A stretch of 42,433 nucleotides of DNA from CAZZKG01 sp964654825 (lineage in GTDB: Bacteria > Gemmatimonadota > CAZMKB01), in NCBI GenBank assembly GCA_964654825.1, contig CAZZKG010000029.1, forward strand, positions 1 through 42,433. The letters run 5' to 3'. Made by a program: the position numbers and the translations under genes. Of this stretch, positions 7,857-15,718 are shown in pieces. Below the pieces are notes generated by a model. It made no database searches, had not been told where the DNA came from, and saw nothing but the letters and a program-made list of their open reading frames with translations. Numbering within the stretch: position 1 is the first letter of the stretch; each line of letters begins with the position of its first letter.

Positions 7857-9797
7857 CTACGAGTCAAGATCGGCAGATCCGGAGCGCCTACCGGATGTTT
7901 CACGTGAAACATTGTCCCTTGCGAGCTCGAGCACGATTGCTGCAAGGTCGCTAACCGAAACGCCAGATATCCGTGAAGCCTGTCCAAGAGATTGTGGCTT
8001 CACCGCTATCAGCTTCTCACGTGCTTCAGTAGAGATGTTCTGCACCCGATCGTAGGGGAAATTGTGCGGTATGGTGACTTCTTCCTGCCTGTTCAGCTTA
8101 TCGATCTCTCGCCTCTCCCTTGCACAGTATCCCTCATACTTCACCTCGAGCTCCACCTGACGCTGGATTTCCTCGGGAGGGAGGTCCCGGCTGAGGCCGA
8201 CCTTCGAGCACAACCCCCGGAGCGTGACCTCGGGCCGCTTCAGGAGCCGTGACAGGGCTGTCGGTTCCTCAATGCGTGTGCTCCCGGCCTGTTCGAGGAA
8301 TTCGTTCACCATGGGTGGCTCAATAATCTTCTCGTCAAGGTACTCCCTGAGCTCTTTGAAAAGTGTTCGCTTGCGTTCGACGAGGCGATAATCCTGCTCG
8401 GACAGGAGCCCGAGCTTCCGCCCCGTGTCAGAGAGCCTGATATCAGCGTTGTCGGCCCTTACCGTGAGCCGGTACTCGATCCTGGACGTGAACAAACGAT
8501 ACGGTTCGGTTATCCCCTTTGTGACGAGGTCATCGATAAGCACGCCTATGGCGGCCTCGGTCCTGTGAAGCACAAAGGGCTCCCGTCCCTGTACCCGGTG
8601 TGCAGCGTTGATACCCGCCACGAGTCCCTGAGCCGCTGCCTCCTCATAGCCGGTGGTTCCATTGATCTGCCCGGCAAAAAAGAGCCCCGTGATTTTCATT
8701 GACTCAAGGGTCGGCAGTAGTTTCTCAGGCGGGAAATAATCATATTCGATGGCATAGCCGTATCTCACGATCTCTGTTCTCTCGAGCCCCCTTACCGAAT
8801 GGACCACCTCCCGCTGTACCCGCGCAGGGAGGCTTGTCGAGAGGCCGTTCAGATAATATTCGGCATTCGACCTGCTCTCGGGCTCAATAAAAACCAGGTG
8901 GCTCTCCCGGTCCGGAAATCGTACGACCTTGTCTTCGATGGACGGACAGTACCGCGGCCCCCGGGCCTGAATCTGCCCGGTGAAGAGCGGTGCTGTGCCC
9001 AGTGCATCACGAACGATGGTGTGCGTTCGTTCGGATGTTGCGGTGATCCAGCATGGAAGCTGCTGTATGGGCTCCCGCTCCTGGAAAAACGAAAACCCCT
9101 CCCGGGGCTCTTCCCCGTCCTGTCTCTTCAATACTTCGAAATCTATCCGGGATCCATCAATACGGGGAGGGGTTCCGGTTTTAAACCTCTTCGACAGGAT
9201 TCCGATTGCCTCAAGACTTCTCGTGAGCCTCTTCTCCGGCGGTTCCCCTCTCCTGCCTCCCTCTTCCTGGAGTGATCCCTCATGGATCACTCCATTCAGA
9301 AACGTTCCACAGCAGAGGACAATCGCATGTGCGCTCACATCCTGTTGTTCTCTCCCGCCACCTGTCAGCCCCACACTGATAACAGCCCCTTTCACGCGTT
9401 GTCCGCCGAGGAGGATATCCACAACCGATCCCTCGCAAACCTCCAGACAATCGGCCGTATTCAGGGTTTTCCACATCTCGTGTGGATAACCATAGCGGTC
9501 GACCTGGGCCCTCGGGCTCCAGACAGCTGGCCCCTTTCCCCGATTGAGCATCCGGAACTGGATGGTTGCCCGATCAGCAACCCTCCCCATGATACCTCCG
9601 AGCGCATCGATCTCCCTGACGAGGTGCCCCTTCCCGACTCCTCCGACAGCGGGGTTACAGGAGAGGGCCCCGACAGCAGATCTCGAACCGGTGACAAGGA
9701 GAGTACGTGCTCCCAACCGTGCAGCAGCACAGCTCGCCTCTGCTCCGGCATGGCCTCCGCCGACTACAATCACATCAAAATGTTTCACGTGAAACAT
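7857..9797 (-). CDS. mnmG: tRNA uridine-34 carboxymethylaminomethyl synthesis enzyme MnmG (GidA)
   Basis: The product is 646 residues, normal for MnmG. The N-terminal FAD site VVGGGHAGAEA is followed by SCNPAVGGVGKGHLVREIDALGG, the family's substrate/FAD signature. Later motifs GTFLNGVIHEG, FKTGTPPRI and QINGTTGYEEAAAQGL are intact. With MnmE it installs the cmnm5 group on U34 of tRNAs. It starts six bases after the mnmE stop as the last gene of the rpmH-rnpA-yidD-yidC-mnmE-mnmG run. Its first six residues (MFHVKH) are simply the translation of a parS site, and there is no strong ribosome-binding site, which suggests coupling to mnmE. The C-terminus carries a second parS, and its tail is partly duplicated downstream. 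Confidence 0.97.
   Translation of the reverse strand: MFHVKHFDVIVVGGGHAGAEASCAAARLGARTLLVTGSRSAVGALSCNPAVGGVGKGHLVREIDALGGIMGRVADRATIQFRMLNRGKGPAVWSPRAQVDRYGYPHEMWKTLNTADCLEVCEGSVVDILLGGQRVKGAVISVGLTGGGREQQDVSAHAIVLCCGTFLNGVIHEGSLQEEGGRRGEPPEKRLTRSLEAIGILSKRFKTGTPPRIDGSRIDFEVLKRQDGEEPREGFSFFQEREPIQQLPCWITATSERTHTIVRDALGTAPLFTGQIQARGPRYCPSIEDKVVRFPDRESHLVFIEPESRSNAEYYLNGLSTSLPARVQREVVHSVRGLERTEIVRYGYAIEYDYFPPEKLLPTLESMKITGLFFAGQINGTTGYEEAAAQGLVAGINAAHRVQGREPFVLHRTEAAIGVLIDDLVTKGITEPYRLFTSRIEYRLTVRADNADIRLSDTGRKLGLLSEQDYRLVERKRTLFKELREYLDEKIIEPPMVNEFLEQAGSTRIEEPTALSRLLKRPEVTLRGLCSKVGLSRDLPPEEIQRQVELEVKYEGYCARERREIDKLNRQEEVTIPHNFPYDRVQNISTEAREKLIAVKPQSLGQASRISGVSVSDLAAIVLELARDNVSRETSGRRSGSADLDS
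7859..7952. repeat. Direct duplication of the mnmG 3' end, copy 2 (within mnmG)
   Basis: This is the counterpart of 7743-7836, offset by 116 bases, and encodes the last residues of the intact MnmG protein. The perfectly conserved 42-base core is centred on parS. Confidence 0.85.
7896..7911. other. parS: parS site 2 (perfect, inside the mnmG 3' end)
   Basis: This is an exact TGTTTCACGTGAAACA inside the coding end of mnmG, where it encodes NVSRET on the minus strand. It lies 116 bases from parS site 1. Confidence 0.93.
9781..9796. other. parS: parS site 3 (perfect, overlapping the mnmG start codon)
   Basis: This exact TGTTTCACGTGAAACA covers all but the first base of the mnmG ATG and its first codons. 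ParB bound here could cover the mnmG translation start region on the DNA; an effect on expression is speculative. Confidence 0.93.
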
Positions 9798-9803
9798 CCT
9801 GTT

Positions 9804-11201
9804 CTATTTTCCAACACAGAATTTCGCAAATATCCTCTCGAGAACATCCTCGGGCGTTATCCTGCCGGTGAGCTCTTCCATGGCCTCCCGGGCTTCTCTG
9901 AGTTCACAGGCCAGAATCTCAGGCGGCAGCTTATTCAGTCCTCCCCGGAACCGGACGATTGCTTCCCTGGCTCGCGTGAGCCCCTCCCGATGACGGGCGT
10001 GTATCAGGATCGTGGAGTCCGTGTCACCCTCGGCCCTCAACGCTTCCTCGGTGCTTCGACAGAGTATATCCTTCAGCTCCCGGATACCCGACCTTTCGAC
10101 ACACGATATTGTCACTAGATCTCGAACGCGTTCGAGGGCTTTCGTGTCAATTGCCACTCCCAGATCCGCCTTGTTGATCACCCCCACACACGTGTTGTCA
10201 TATTCCTCTATGAATTTAATTTCTTCGGTATTTAAGTTTCTGTTTGCCTCAACGAGAAAAAGGATTACATCGGCTGCGCCCAGGTACCTCCGGGAGAACT
10301 CCAATCCCATCTTCTCGACCGGATCTTCGGTACGTCTCAAACCGGCAGTGTCAACGAGTCGCACCGGCAGTCCTCTTATCTCGGCAACCGCCTCAACCGC
10401 ATCTCTTGTGGTACCGGGGTAAGGTGTCACAATAGCCCGCTCGGTTTCGAGAAGCAGATTGAAAAGGCTCGACTTGCCTACATTGGGAGCACCTGCGATC
10501 ACCACGAGTACCCCCTCCTCGAGCATGTTCGCTTCCATGGCGCTTGACAGCAGGTGATCCAGCTTTTCTGTCAGTACCCCTGCGGTCTCTTCCTCTTCCT
10601 CCAGACATTCGATGAGATCGTCCTCTTCAGGGAAATCGATAAAGTATTCCACTCGAGCGGTGAGATCGGTAATTGTATCCTTGAGCTCCTTCACAATGGC
10701 GCTTAGTGAGCCCTCGAGTCTCAGGATTGCTTCTCTCTGGGCAAATTCGCTCTTGCTATCGATCACATCGAGTATCGATTCGGCCTGGAGAAGGTCCAGC
10801 TTCCCGTTGAGGAAGGCACGAAGTGTAAACTCCCCCCTGAGGGCCTGCCGGCAGCCGGCCTCGATCAGAGTCCTTAATACGAGCCGGGGGGTAATGTCGC
10901 CTCCGTGACAGTGAAACTCCACAACATCTTCACCCGTGTAGGACCCCGGCCCTGGATGGACCGCCATGATGGACCGATCTACGTTTCGGTTCCTCTTCTC
11001 GTCTCTGATACTTCCGACCTGGAGACCTCTCCTCAACCCTGGCATTCCGGGTTCTGTCCCGGAACCCGGGACGAACACCTCACGTGCGATCGTCAACGCA
11101 TTGTCCCCGCTCATCCTAACGATTGCGATCGCACCTTTACCGGGAGGAGTCGAGATGGCAGCTATGGTATCGCTACTTTTCCCGTGCCTTTTCTCGTCCA
11201 C
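9804..11201 (-). CDS. mnmE: tRNA modification GTPase MnmE (TrmE)
   Basis: The GTG at 11201 is chosen because AAGGGGGG lies about eight bases before it and the protein then begins close to the conserved DTIAAISTPPGKGAIAIVRMSG. An upstream in-frame ATG at 11258 would add residues unlike the family. The product is 465 residues. An N-terminal tetrahydrofolate-binding domain (FHCHGGD, LRGEFTLRAFLNGKLDL) is followed by a helical domain with an inserted G domain: G1 GAPNVGKSS, G2 TPYPGTTRD, G3 DTAGLR, G4 NKAD. The C-terminal CVGK supplies the conserved Cys. It partners with MnmG, encoded six bases downstream. The start overlaps the end of yidC by 29 bases. Confidence 0.95.
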   Translation of the reverse strand: MDEKRHGKSSDTIAAISTPPGKGAIAIVRMSGDNALTIAREVFVPGSGTEPGMPGLRRGLQVGSIRDEKRNRNVDRSIMAVHPGPGSYTGEDVVEFHCHGGDITPRLVLRTLIEAGCRQALRGEFTLRAFLNGKLDLLQAESILDVIDSKSEFAQREAILRLEGSLSAIVKELKDTITDLTARVEYFIDFPEEDDLIECLEEEEETAGVLTEKLDHLLSSAMEANMLEEGVLVVIAGAPNVGKSSLFNLLLETERAIVTPYPGTTRDAVEAVAEIRGLPVRLVDTAGLRRTEDPVEKMGLEFSRRYLGAADVILFLVEANRNLNTEEIKFIEEYDNTCVGVINKADLGVAIDTKALERVRDLVTISCVERSGIRELKDILCRSTEEALRAEGDTDSTILIHARHREGLTRAREAIVRFRGGLNKLPPEILACELREAREAMEELTGRITPEDVLERIFAKFCVGK

Positions 11202-12864
11202 TCTTCGTGCCCCCCTTCTCTGCCTCACCACCACCCCTGGTAATCGGTGCATCTCCACGCTTCATGGCATATTGCTGCAGAATCGACATGATGTTGTTCA
11301 CGGTCCAGTAGAGAACCAGTCCGGCAGGAAATTTGATGAAGATGATGGTGAGGACGACCGGCATAACATACTGCATTGGGGCCATACGCGGATCTGTGGT
11401 GGGCGTCATCCTCTGTTGCACAAACATGCTCAGGCCCATAACGATGGGCAGAACCGGAGGCGAGTCGGGTGCTGACAGGTCTTTGATCCAGAAAACGAAC
11501 TCCTCGCCGCGGAACTCGATCGTCCTCTGGAAGACGTAGAAGAGCGCCCAGAGTACCGGCATCTGAACGAGGAGGGGAAGGCACCCGCCGAGAGGGTTCA
11601 CCTTATGCTCCTTGTAGAGACGCATAGTCTCCTCCTGAAGCTTCTTCGGTTCCTCTTTGTATTTCTCCTTGATCTCCTTGATGAGCGGCTGGAGTTTCTG
11701 CATGTTCTTCGAGGCCTGGAGACTTTTTTTCGTAAGCGGGTAGAAGATGAGCTTGGTGAAGACCGAGAAGATGATGATCACCAGTCCGTAATTTGAAATG
11801 AACCGGTGCATCCAGAGCATGATGATGATGATAAGTCTCGTGAACGGTTTGATGATCCACCGCCCGTACTCGACCGTCTTTTCGAGACCGAGACCGACTT
11901 TTTTGAGATCGCGATAATCCTGTGGTCCGATGTATATTTCGTAGGATACGTTCTGCTCACCGGGCTCGAGCGCAAACCGTGGTTTTATCTCGAACTCGTG
12001 CCGATCCTTGTCGCCCCACATCACGGCTCCTTCATACGGGTTAGCCCGTCCTATCAGTCCGACAAGGAAGTATTTGTTTTTATAAACAATCCAGGGCAGG
12101 GGACCGTCTACGTATTCGGAATCACCACCTTTGAACTTGCCCATCTTCTTCTCTTCGACTTCTCCGTCCTTGTAATACGCCACTCCGATGTTTGGAAAGT
12201 CATCCTTCGCAGAATCTTTTTCTGTAGGCCTGAACGATGGGCCAAGTGTCTGCAGGATCTTCCACCCATCATCTGTTCGGTTGAGGCGCGGGAGTTCTAG
12301 ATGCGCTTCGATCACATAGGAGTCGTTTGAAAATATATAGGTTGTCCGGACTGTGTCCCTGCTGCTGACGGCAGCAGTAAAGGCGATCTGGCCCTCAGGC
12401 CGACCTTCACTCAGCACGAGTTTTTCACTGTCTGCCGAGAACGTCGCGTCCCGGAGGTCAAGGGTGTCCTTTTTTACCGTCAGGGCCATCGTCAGGAAAT
12501 TCGATTGCTCAGATGAGATGAGCTTCACCCTGCTACCATCAGGGAAATATTCATACCCGGTCAGAGCGGCTTCGATAAGCGCGCCGCCCCTGTTTGAGAA
12601 AAGCAGCCGGTACTTGTCGGTACGGACGACCACTGTGTCCATCATAACGGCCGTTGTGTCACCGCCGGTTTCTTGGAGCGCGGGCGCTTCCGGCACCACG
12701 CTTGCCTGTGTGCCCTGTCTTTCCAACACTTCTTCCTGCGGAGCAGTTCCCGGCTCGCCGGTTCCCTCAGGTTTGGGGGCAGGGACGGGTTTATAAACAA
12801 ACTTGTTGCTCAGGTACAGGACAAGCAAGATCAATGCAAGTGCAAGTAATGTTCTCTTTTCCAT
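11173..12864 (-). CDS. yidC: Membrane protein insertase YidC
   Basis: The product is 563 residues. An N-terminal membrane helix (about 5-22), a Pro/Glu-rich linker, and a large periplasmic beta-sandwich domain (about 70-340) mark this as the Gram-negative type. The conserved insertase core follows: FTKLIFYPLTKKSLQASKNMQKLQP, a charged hairpin (EIKEKYKEEPKKLQEE), NPLGGCLPLLVQMPV and the final membrane helices. It inserts and folds inner-membrane proteins with or without SecYEG. The start is weakly supported by a ribosome-binding site. The gene follows yidD by 30 bases. Confidence 0.97.
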   Translation of the reverse strand: MEKRTLLALALILLVLYLSNKFVYKPVPAPKPEGTGEPGTAPQEEVLERQGTQASVVPEAPALQETGGDTTAVMMDTVVVRTDKYRLLFSNRGGALIEAALTGYEYFPDGSRVKLISSEQSNFLTMALTVKKDTLDLRDATFSADSEKLVLSEGRPEGQIAFTAAVSSRDTVRTTYIFSNDSYVIEAHLELPRLNRTDDGWKILQTLGPSFRPTEKDSAKDDFPNIGVAYYKDGEVEEKKMGKFKGGDSEYVDGPLPWIVYKNKYFLVGLIGRANPYEGAVMWGDKDRHEFEIKPRFALEPGEQNVSYEIYIGPQDYRDLKKVGLGLEKTVEYGRWIIKPFTRLIIIIMLWMHRFISNYGLVIIIFSVFTKLIFYPLTKKSLQASKNMQKLQPLIKEIKEKYKEEPKKLQEETMRLYKEHKVNPLGGCLPLLVQMPVLWALFYVFQRTIEFRGEEFVFWIKDLSAPDSPPVLPIVMGLSMFVQQRMTPTTDPRMAPMQYVMPVVLTIIFIKFPAGLVLYWTVNNIMSILQQYAMKRGDAPITRGGGEAEKGGTKSGREKAREK

Positions 12865-12894
12865 AACGGTATTATGTTTCTACGGTTTATTCTA

Positions 12895-13134
12895 TCAGGG
12901 AAAGTCCGGCCCGCCGCTGCTCCAGGGGGCACATCTCAATATTCTGTAAAGAGTTTTTAAGGTTCCTCTCACAATTCCGTATTTGTTAATAGACGTCTCA
13001 GCATACTCTGAACAGGAGGGGTAGAATCTGCAGGACGGCGGCATGAACTTCGAAATGGTTATCCGATACATTCTCAGGACGCCACAAAGCAGACGAACTG
13101 TGTTTTTCCTCAGATCCTTCAGTAAACGAATCAT
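12895..13134 (-). CDS. yidD: Membrane protein insertion efficiency factor YidD
   Basis: The product is 79 residues with the full YidD signature CRFYPSCSEYA followed by GTLKTLYRILRCAPWSSGG. It is a small membrane-associated protein that assists YidC-dependent insertion. Its start overlaps the rnpA stop by 4 bases, and yidC follows directly, which is the standard order. Confidence 0.95.
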   Translation of the reverse strand: MIRLLKDLRKNTVRLLCGVLRMYRITISKFMPPSCRFYPSCSEYAETSINKYGIVRGTLKTLYRILRCAPWSSGGPDFP

Positions 13135-13499
13135 CTCGGGTTTTCCCCCTCCTTCATGTTCCGGGAGAGCTCAATGAGCTCATTTTTAACTGTTTCGTAA
13201 TCGATATCATACGCTCTCTTCCGTGCCCTTATGACGATGTCCCGCCCCAGCTCAAGCTCTGTCAGCACAAATCTTCGCATAACCTCCTTCACCCTCCTTT
13301 TCAGCCGGTTTCTTTCGACTACATTGTGAGAGTGAAGAGGTATGATGACACCAAGCCTCGGGAATCCTCTTTTCGACTCAAGATGGATAAAATCGAAATT
13401 ATTACCTCGCATCCACACACCCTCTCTTTTTGCTCTTTCGAAATCATCCTTTTTTGTAATCCTTGATGTCTCAGGTAATACCTCGGAGCTTCTCATCAT
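13131..13499 (-). CDS. rnpA: Ribonuclease P protein component
   Basis: The product is 122 residues. The RNP motif ERNRLKRRVKEVMRR, the N-terminal KKDDFERAKREG and the RLGVIIP strand match the family. It binds the catalytic RNase P RNA and improves pre-tRNA 5' processing. The RNA gene (rnpB) is not in this window. It lies between rpmH (25-base gap) and yidD (4-base overlap). Confidence 0.95.
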   Translation of the reverse strand: MMRSSEVLPETSRITKKDDFERAKREGVWMRGNNFDFIHLESKRGFPRLGVIIPLHSHNVVERNRLKRRVKEVMRRFVLTELELGRDIVIRARKRAYDIDYETVKNELIELSRNMKEGENPR

Positions 13500-13524
13500 G
13501 TGGAATTCTTCTCCCCGCTCTTCT

Positions 13525-13662
13525 TTAAGTGACGGCGATTCTCTTTCTTCCCTTCGCCCTTCTTCTGCTCAAAACGGCCCTTCCTGAATGTGTCCGCATG
13601 CGCCTTCTGAATCCGTGCGTATTTTTACGCCGTCTCCTGTGTGGCTGATATGTCCTTTTCAA
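13525..13662 (-). CDS. rpmH: 50S ribosomal protein L34 (TTG start)
   Basis: The 45-residue product reads KRTYQPHRRRR, GFRRRMRTHSGRAVLSRRRAKGRKR, which is L34. The start is a TTG at 13662, six bases after a perfect AGGAGG. An upstream ATG at 13722 would add 20 residues that no L34 has. It is the first gene of the leftward operon, directly downstream of a good promoter. Confidence 0.96.
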   Translation of the reverse strand: MKRTYQPHRRRRKNTHGFRRRMRTHSGRAVLSRRRAKGRKRIAVT

Positions 13663-13712
13663 AATTATCCTCCTTGTTTCATTACGGTTTATGATTCGAA
13701 TGTAAGACAGAT

Positions 13713-13741
13713 AATATAACATGTGCTCTCTCTTCTTTCAA
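13713..13741 (-). promoter_or_regulatory. Promoter of the rpmH operon
   Basis: Read on the minus strand: TTGAAA (13741-13736), a 17-base spacer, then TATATT (13718-13713), about 50 bases before the rpmH TTG start. It probably drives rpmH-rnpA-yidD-yidC-mnmE-mnmG. Confidence 0.7.
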
Positions 13742-14082
13742 GCAGACTATACATTTCCTGATCCGTATCTTTCTGCGATCGTCCTTTTTTGTGTATTCCG
13801 ATGAGAAGAAGATTATTACTGTTTTTTCGGTCCCGACTTCAAATCCACATGATTTATATGCCCGCCTAACACTTTGTTGTTCAACGTGTATCAGGTATGT
13901 GTGTTCCACGTGAGTTTTTGAGATTTTTGAAAATCGCTCTAGCCCAAGCTGGTGGCGGTGTCCAACACTTTTTATTTTTACTTGACAAAAATCAACATTA
14001 CATGTAAAATGTAAATCCTACATGTGGAGGGCACAGGTGTTATCCTTCCATATTCTCTCTTCCATCAGAGGTATATCGGAAT
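13742..14082. other. AT-rich rpmH-dnaA intergenic region
   Basis: No convincing gene is seen; one 75-codon minus-strand frame crosses it but has no support. It carries the two divergent promoters and two imperfect parS-like half-palindromes centred on ACGT at 13884-13887 and 13908-13911, each about 10 of 14 matches to the parS core. I see no clear DnaA box cluster here, unlike the dnaA-dnaN gap. Confidence 0.6.
13982..14010 (+). promoter_or_regulatory. Promoter of dnaA
   Basis: TTGACA (13982-13987), 17 bases, then TAAAAT (14005-14010): a near-consensus sigma70 promoter about 70 bases before the dnaA ATG. The -10 overlaps the small palindrome TACATGTA, and ACATGT recurs about 20 bases later, so an operator is possible. 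Confidence 0.75.
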
Positions 14083-15414
14083 ATGGAACTAACCCCGCAG
14101 GAAATCTGGTCCCTTGTGAAGGATCAGAGCAAAGGCAGCATTAACTCCAGATCTTTCGATACCTGGGTATCACCGACGCGCGGCATTGCGATGAGCGATG
14201 ACATTCTACTCGTCGAAGCCGATAGCAAGTTTGCTGCGGATTATATCCAGGAGCGTTTCCGTGGGATTCTCGAGAGATCTGTATTTAGTGTTCTCAACAG
14301 GAAGGTGTTGATCTCCTTCACCACCGTCAGCAGGGACGGTCACAAGTTGACCAATCCTCACATTGCGGAATTACCTGTTCATAAGCCGTCTAGAAATCTG
14401 AAACTCAACTCGAGGTACACCTTTGAGACGTTCGTTGTAGGTACAAATAATGAGCTAGCTCATGCAGCCTCTCTTGCTGTGTCAGAGTCTCCAGCAAAAC
14501 GGTACAATCCTCTTTTCATCTATGGCGGTACCGGTCTTGGCAAAACCCACCTAATGCAGGCGATCGGCAATAATCTTTCTTCAAATGGCGCTGATTACAA
14601 CGTCTTCTACGGTTCTGCGGAAGGTTTTATGAACGAGCTCATCCAGTCCATACAGCAGGGCAGGACGAGTGTCTTCCGTAACAAGTACCGCAGGACTGAC
14701 ATACTCCTTATCGATGATATTCATTTCCTTGCATTCAAAGAAGGTACACAGGAAGAGTTTTTCCACACATTCAATGCTCTCTATGACAATCACAAACAGA
14801 TAGTTCTCACCTCTGATCGTTCCCCGTCAGATATTCCCACTCTCGAGGAACGCCTGGTTTCCCGATTTGGCTGGGGCCTCGTTGTGGACATACAGGCCCC
14901 TGACCTCGAGACACGCATTGCTATCCTCCGGCAGAAAGCTGAGGAAGACAATATCATCATGGCTGACGATGTCATAGAATTTATCGCTGAAAATGTAAAG
15001 TCTAATGTCCGCGACCTCGAAAGTTCACTCATCAGGCTCCTGGCGCGTTCTTCACTGACCGATTGTGAAGTCACAATCGATCTCGCCAAGGGCGTTCTCA
15101 AAGATATCCTCTCCCGTGAAGCGAAACGCGTGAGCATCAGTAAAATCATGAAGGTTGTTTCTACTCACTATGGTGTATCAGGTGAAGCAATTAAATCTAA
15201 AACACGCGTGAAGGAGATTGTTCTACCACGTCAGATAGCGATGTTCATTTCCCGAAAACTTACAAAAATGCCGTTGACCGAGATCGGTGATAACTTTGGC
15301 GGCCGTGACCACACCACTGTTCTTCACTCATGCGATAAAATTTCCTCGCTTATTGAGAAGGATGATCTCATTAAGAAGGATGTGAAGAAGCTAATCGAGT
15401 TATCAAGAAAGTGA
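14083..15414 (+). CDS. dnaA: Chromosomal replication initiator DnaA
   Basis: The product is 443 residues. Domain I is about 1-85, followed by a short linker. The AAA+ domain starts near RYTFETFVVGTNN, with Walker A GGTGLGKT (148-155; Thr replaces the usual Val), Walker B ILLIDD (207-212), sensor I LTSDR and an Arg-finger region (EERLVSRFGWGL). Domain IV carries the DnaA-box recognition signature GGRDHTTVLHS. It binds ATP and DnaA boxes and melts the origin. Its probable target lies directly downstream in the dnaA-dnaN gap, where boxes are followed by DnaA-trios. A near-consensus promoter precedes it. Confidence 0.98.
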   Translation: MELTPQEIWSLVKDQSKGSINSRSFDTWVSPTRGIAMSDDILLVEADSKFAADYIQERFRGILERSVFSVLNRKVLISFTTVSRDGHKLTNPHIAELPVHKPSRNLKLNSRYTFETFVVGTNNELAHAASLAVSESPAKRYNPLFIYGGTGLGKTHLMQAIGNNLSSNGADYNVFYGSAEGFMNELIQSIQQGRTSVFRNKYRRTDILLIDDIHFLAFKEGTQEEFFHTFNALYDNHKQIVLTSDRSPSDIPTLEERLVSRFGWGLVVDIQAPDLETRIAILRQKAEEDNIIMADDVIEFIAENVKSNVRDLESSLIRLLARSSLTDCEVTIDLAKGVLKDILSREAKRVSISKIMKVVSTHYGVSGEAIKSKTRVKEIVLPRQIAMFISRKLTKMPLTEIGDNFGGRDHTTVLHSCDKISSLIEKDDLIKKDVKKLIELSRK

Positions 15415-15718
15415 ACTCTGTGTGCAAACGTGTGGAAATCCCGCCACGATTTTCTACATTTCTTTGAGTTGTATAAGGGTCGCTATTTTATGCACTTTTC
15501 AATCACAATGTATCCATTAGGACCGCTGTGTTAAGAAAAGAGTCTTTTTTATATTTGCTCACTTTTCAACTTCTCCACACTACTACTTCTACTAACAGTT
15601 ATTCATTGAAAATCAATAAAAACATATACAAGCAACTGGTAAAGTGGAAAACTTTTTTGTAGATTTACTTGTTGAAAAATTTAAGGTCACGGTATTCTTA
15701 ATTTAAGGAGCAGGGTAA
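15415..15718. other. oriC: Probable oriC with basal unwinding system (DnaA boxes, DnaA-trios, AT-rich DNA)
   Basis: This 304-base AT-rich gap between dnaA and dnaN has DnaA-box-like 9-mers: minus strand at 15421-15429 (GTTTGCACA) and 15431-15439 (ATTTCCACA), plus strand TTATGCACT at 15488-15496. A TTCTCCACA at 15571-15579 (8 of 9 to consensus) is directly followed by CTA CTA CTT CTA CTA (15580-15594). The complementary strand therefore reads 3'-GAT GAT GAA GAT GAT-5', the DnaA-trio repeat described for the Bacillus subtilis unwinding site. AT-rich DNA (15599-15640) follows. No gene is present. The dnaN ribosome-binding site (AAGGAG, about 15704-15709) is at the right end. Confidence 0.8.

Noticed and set aside
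13682..13909. 75-codon minus-strand frame upstream of rpmH
   Set aside because: It overlaps the rpmH promoter, has no ribosome-binding site and no family resemblance.
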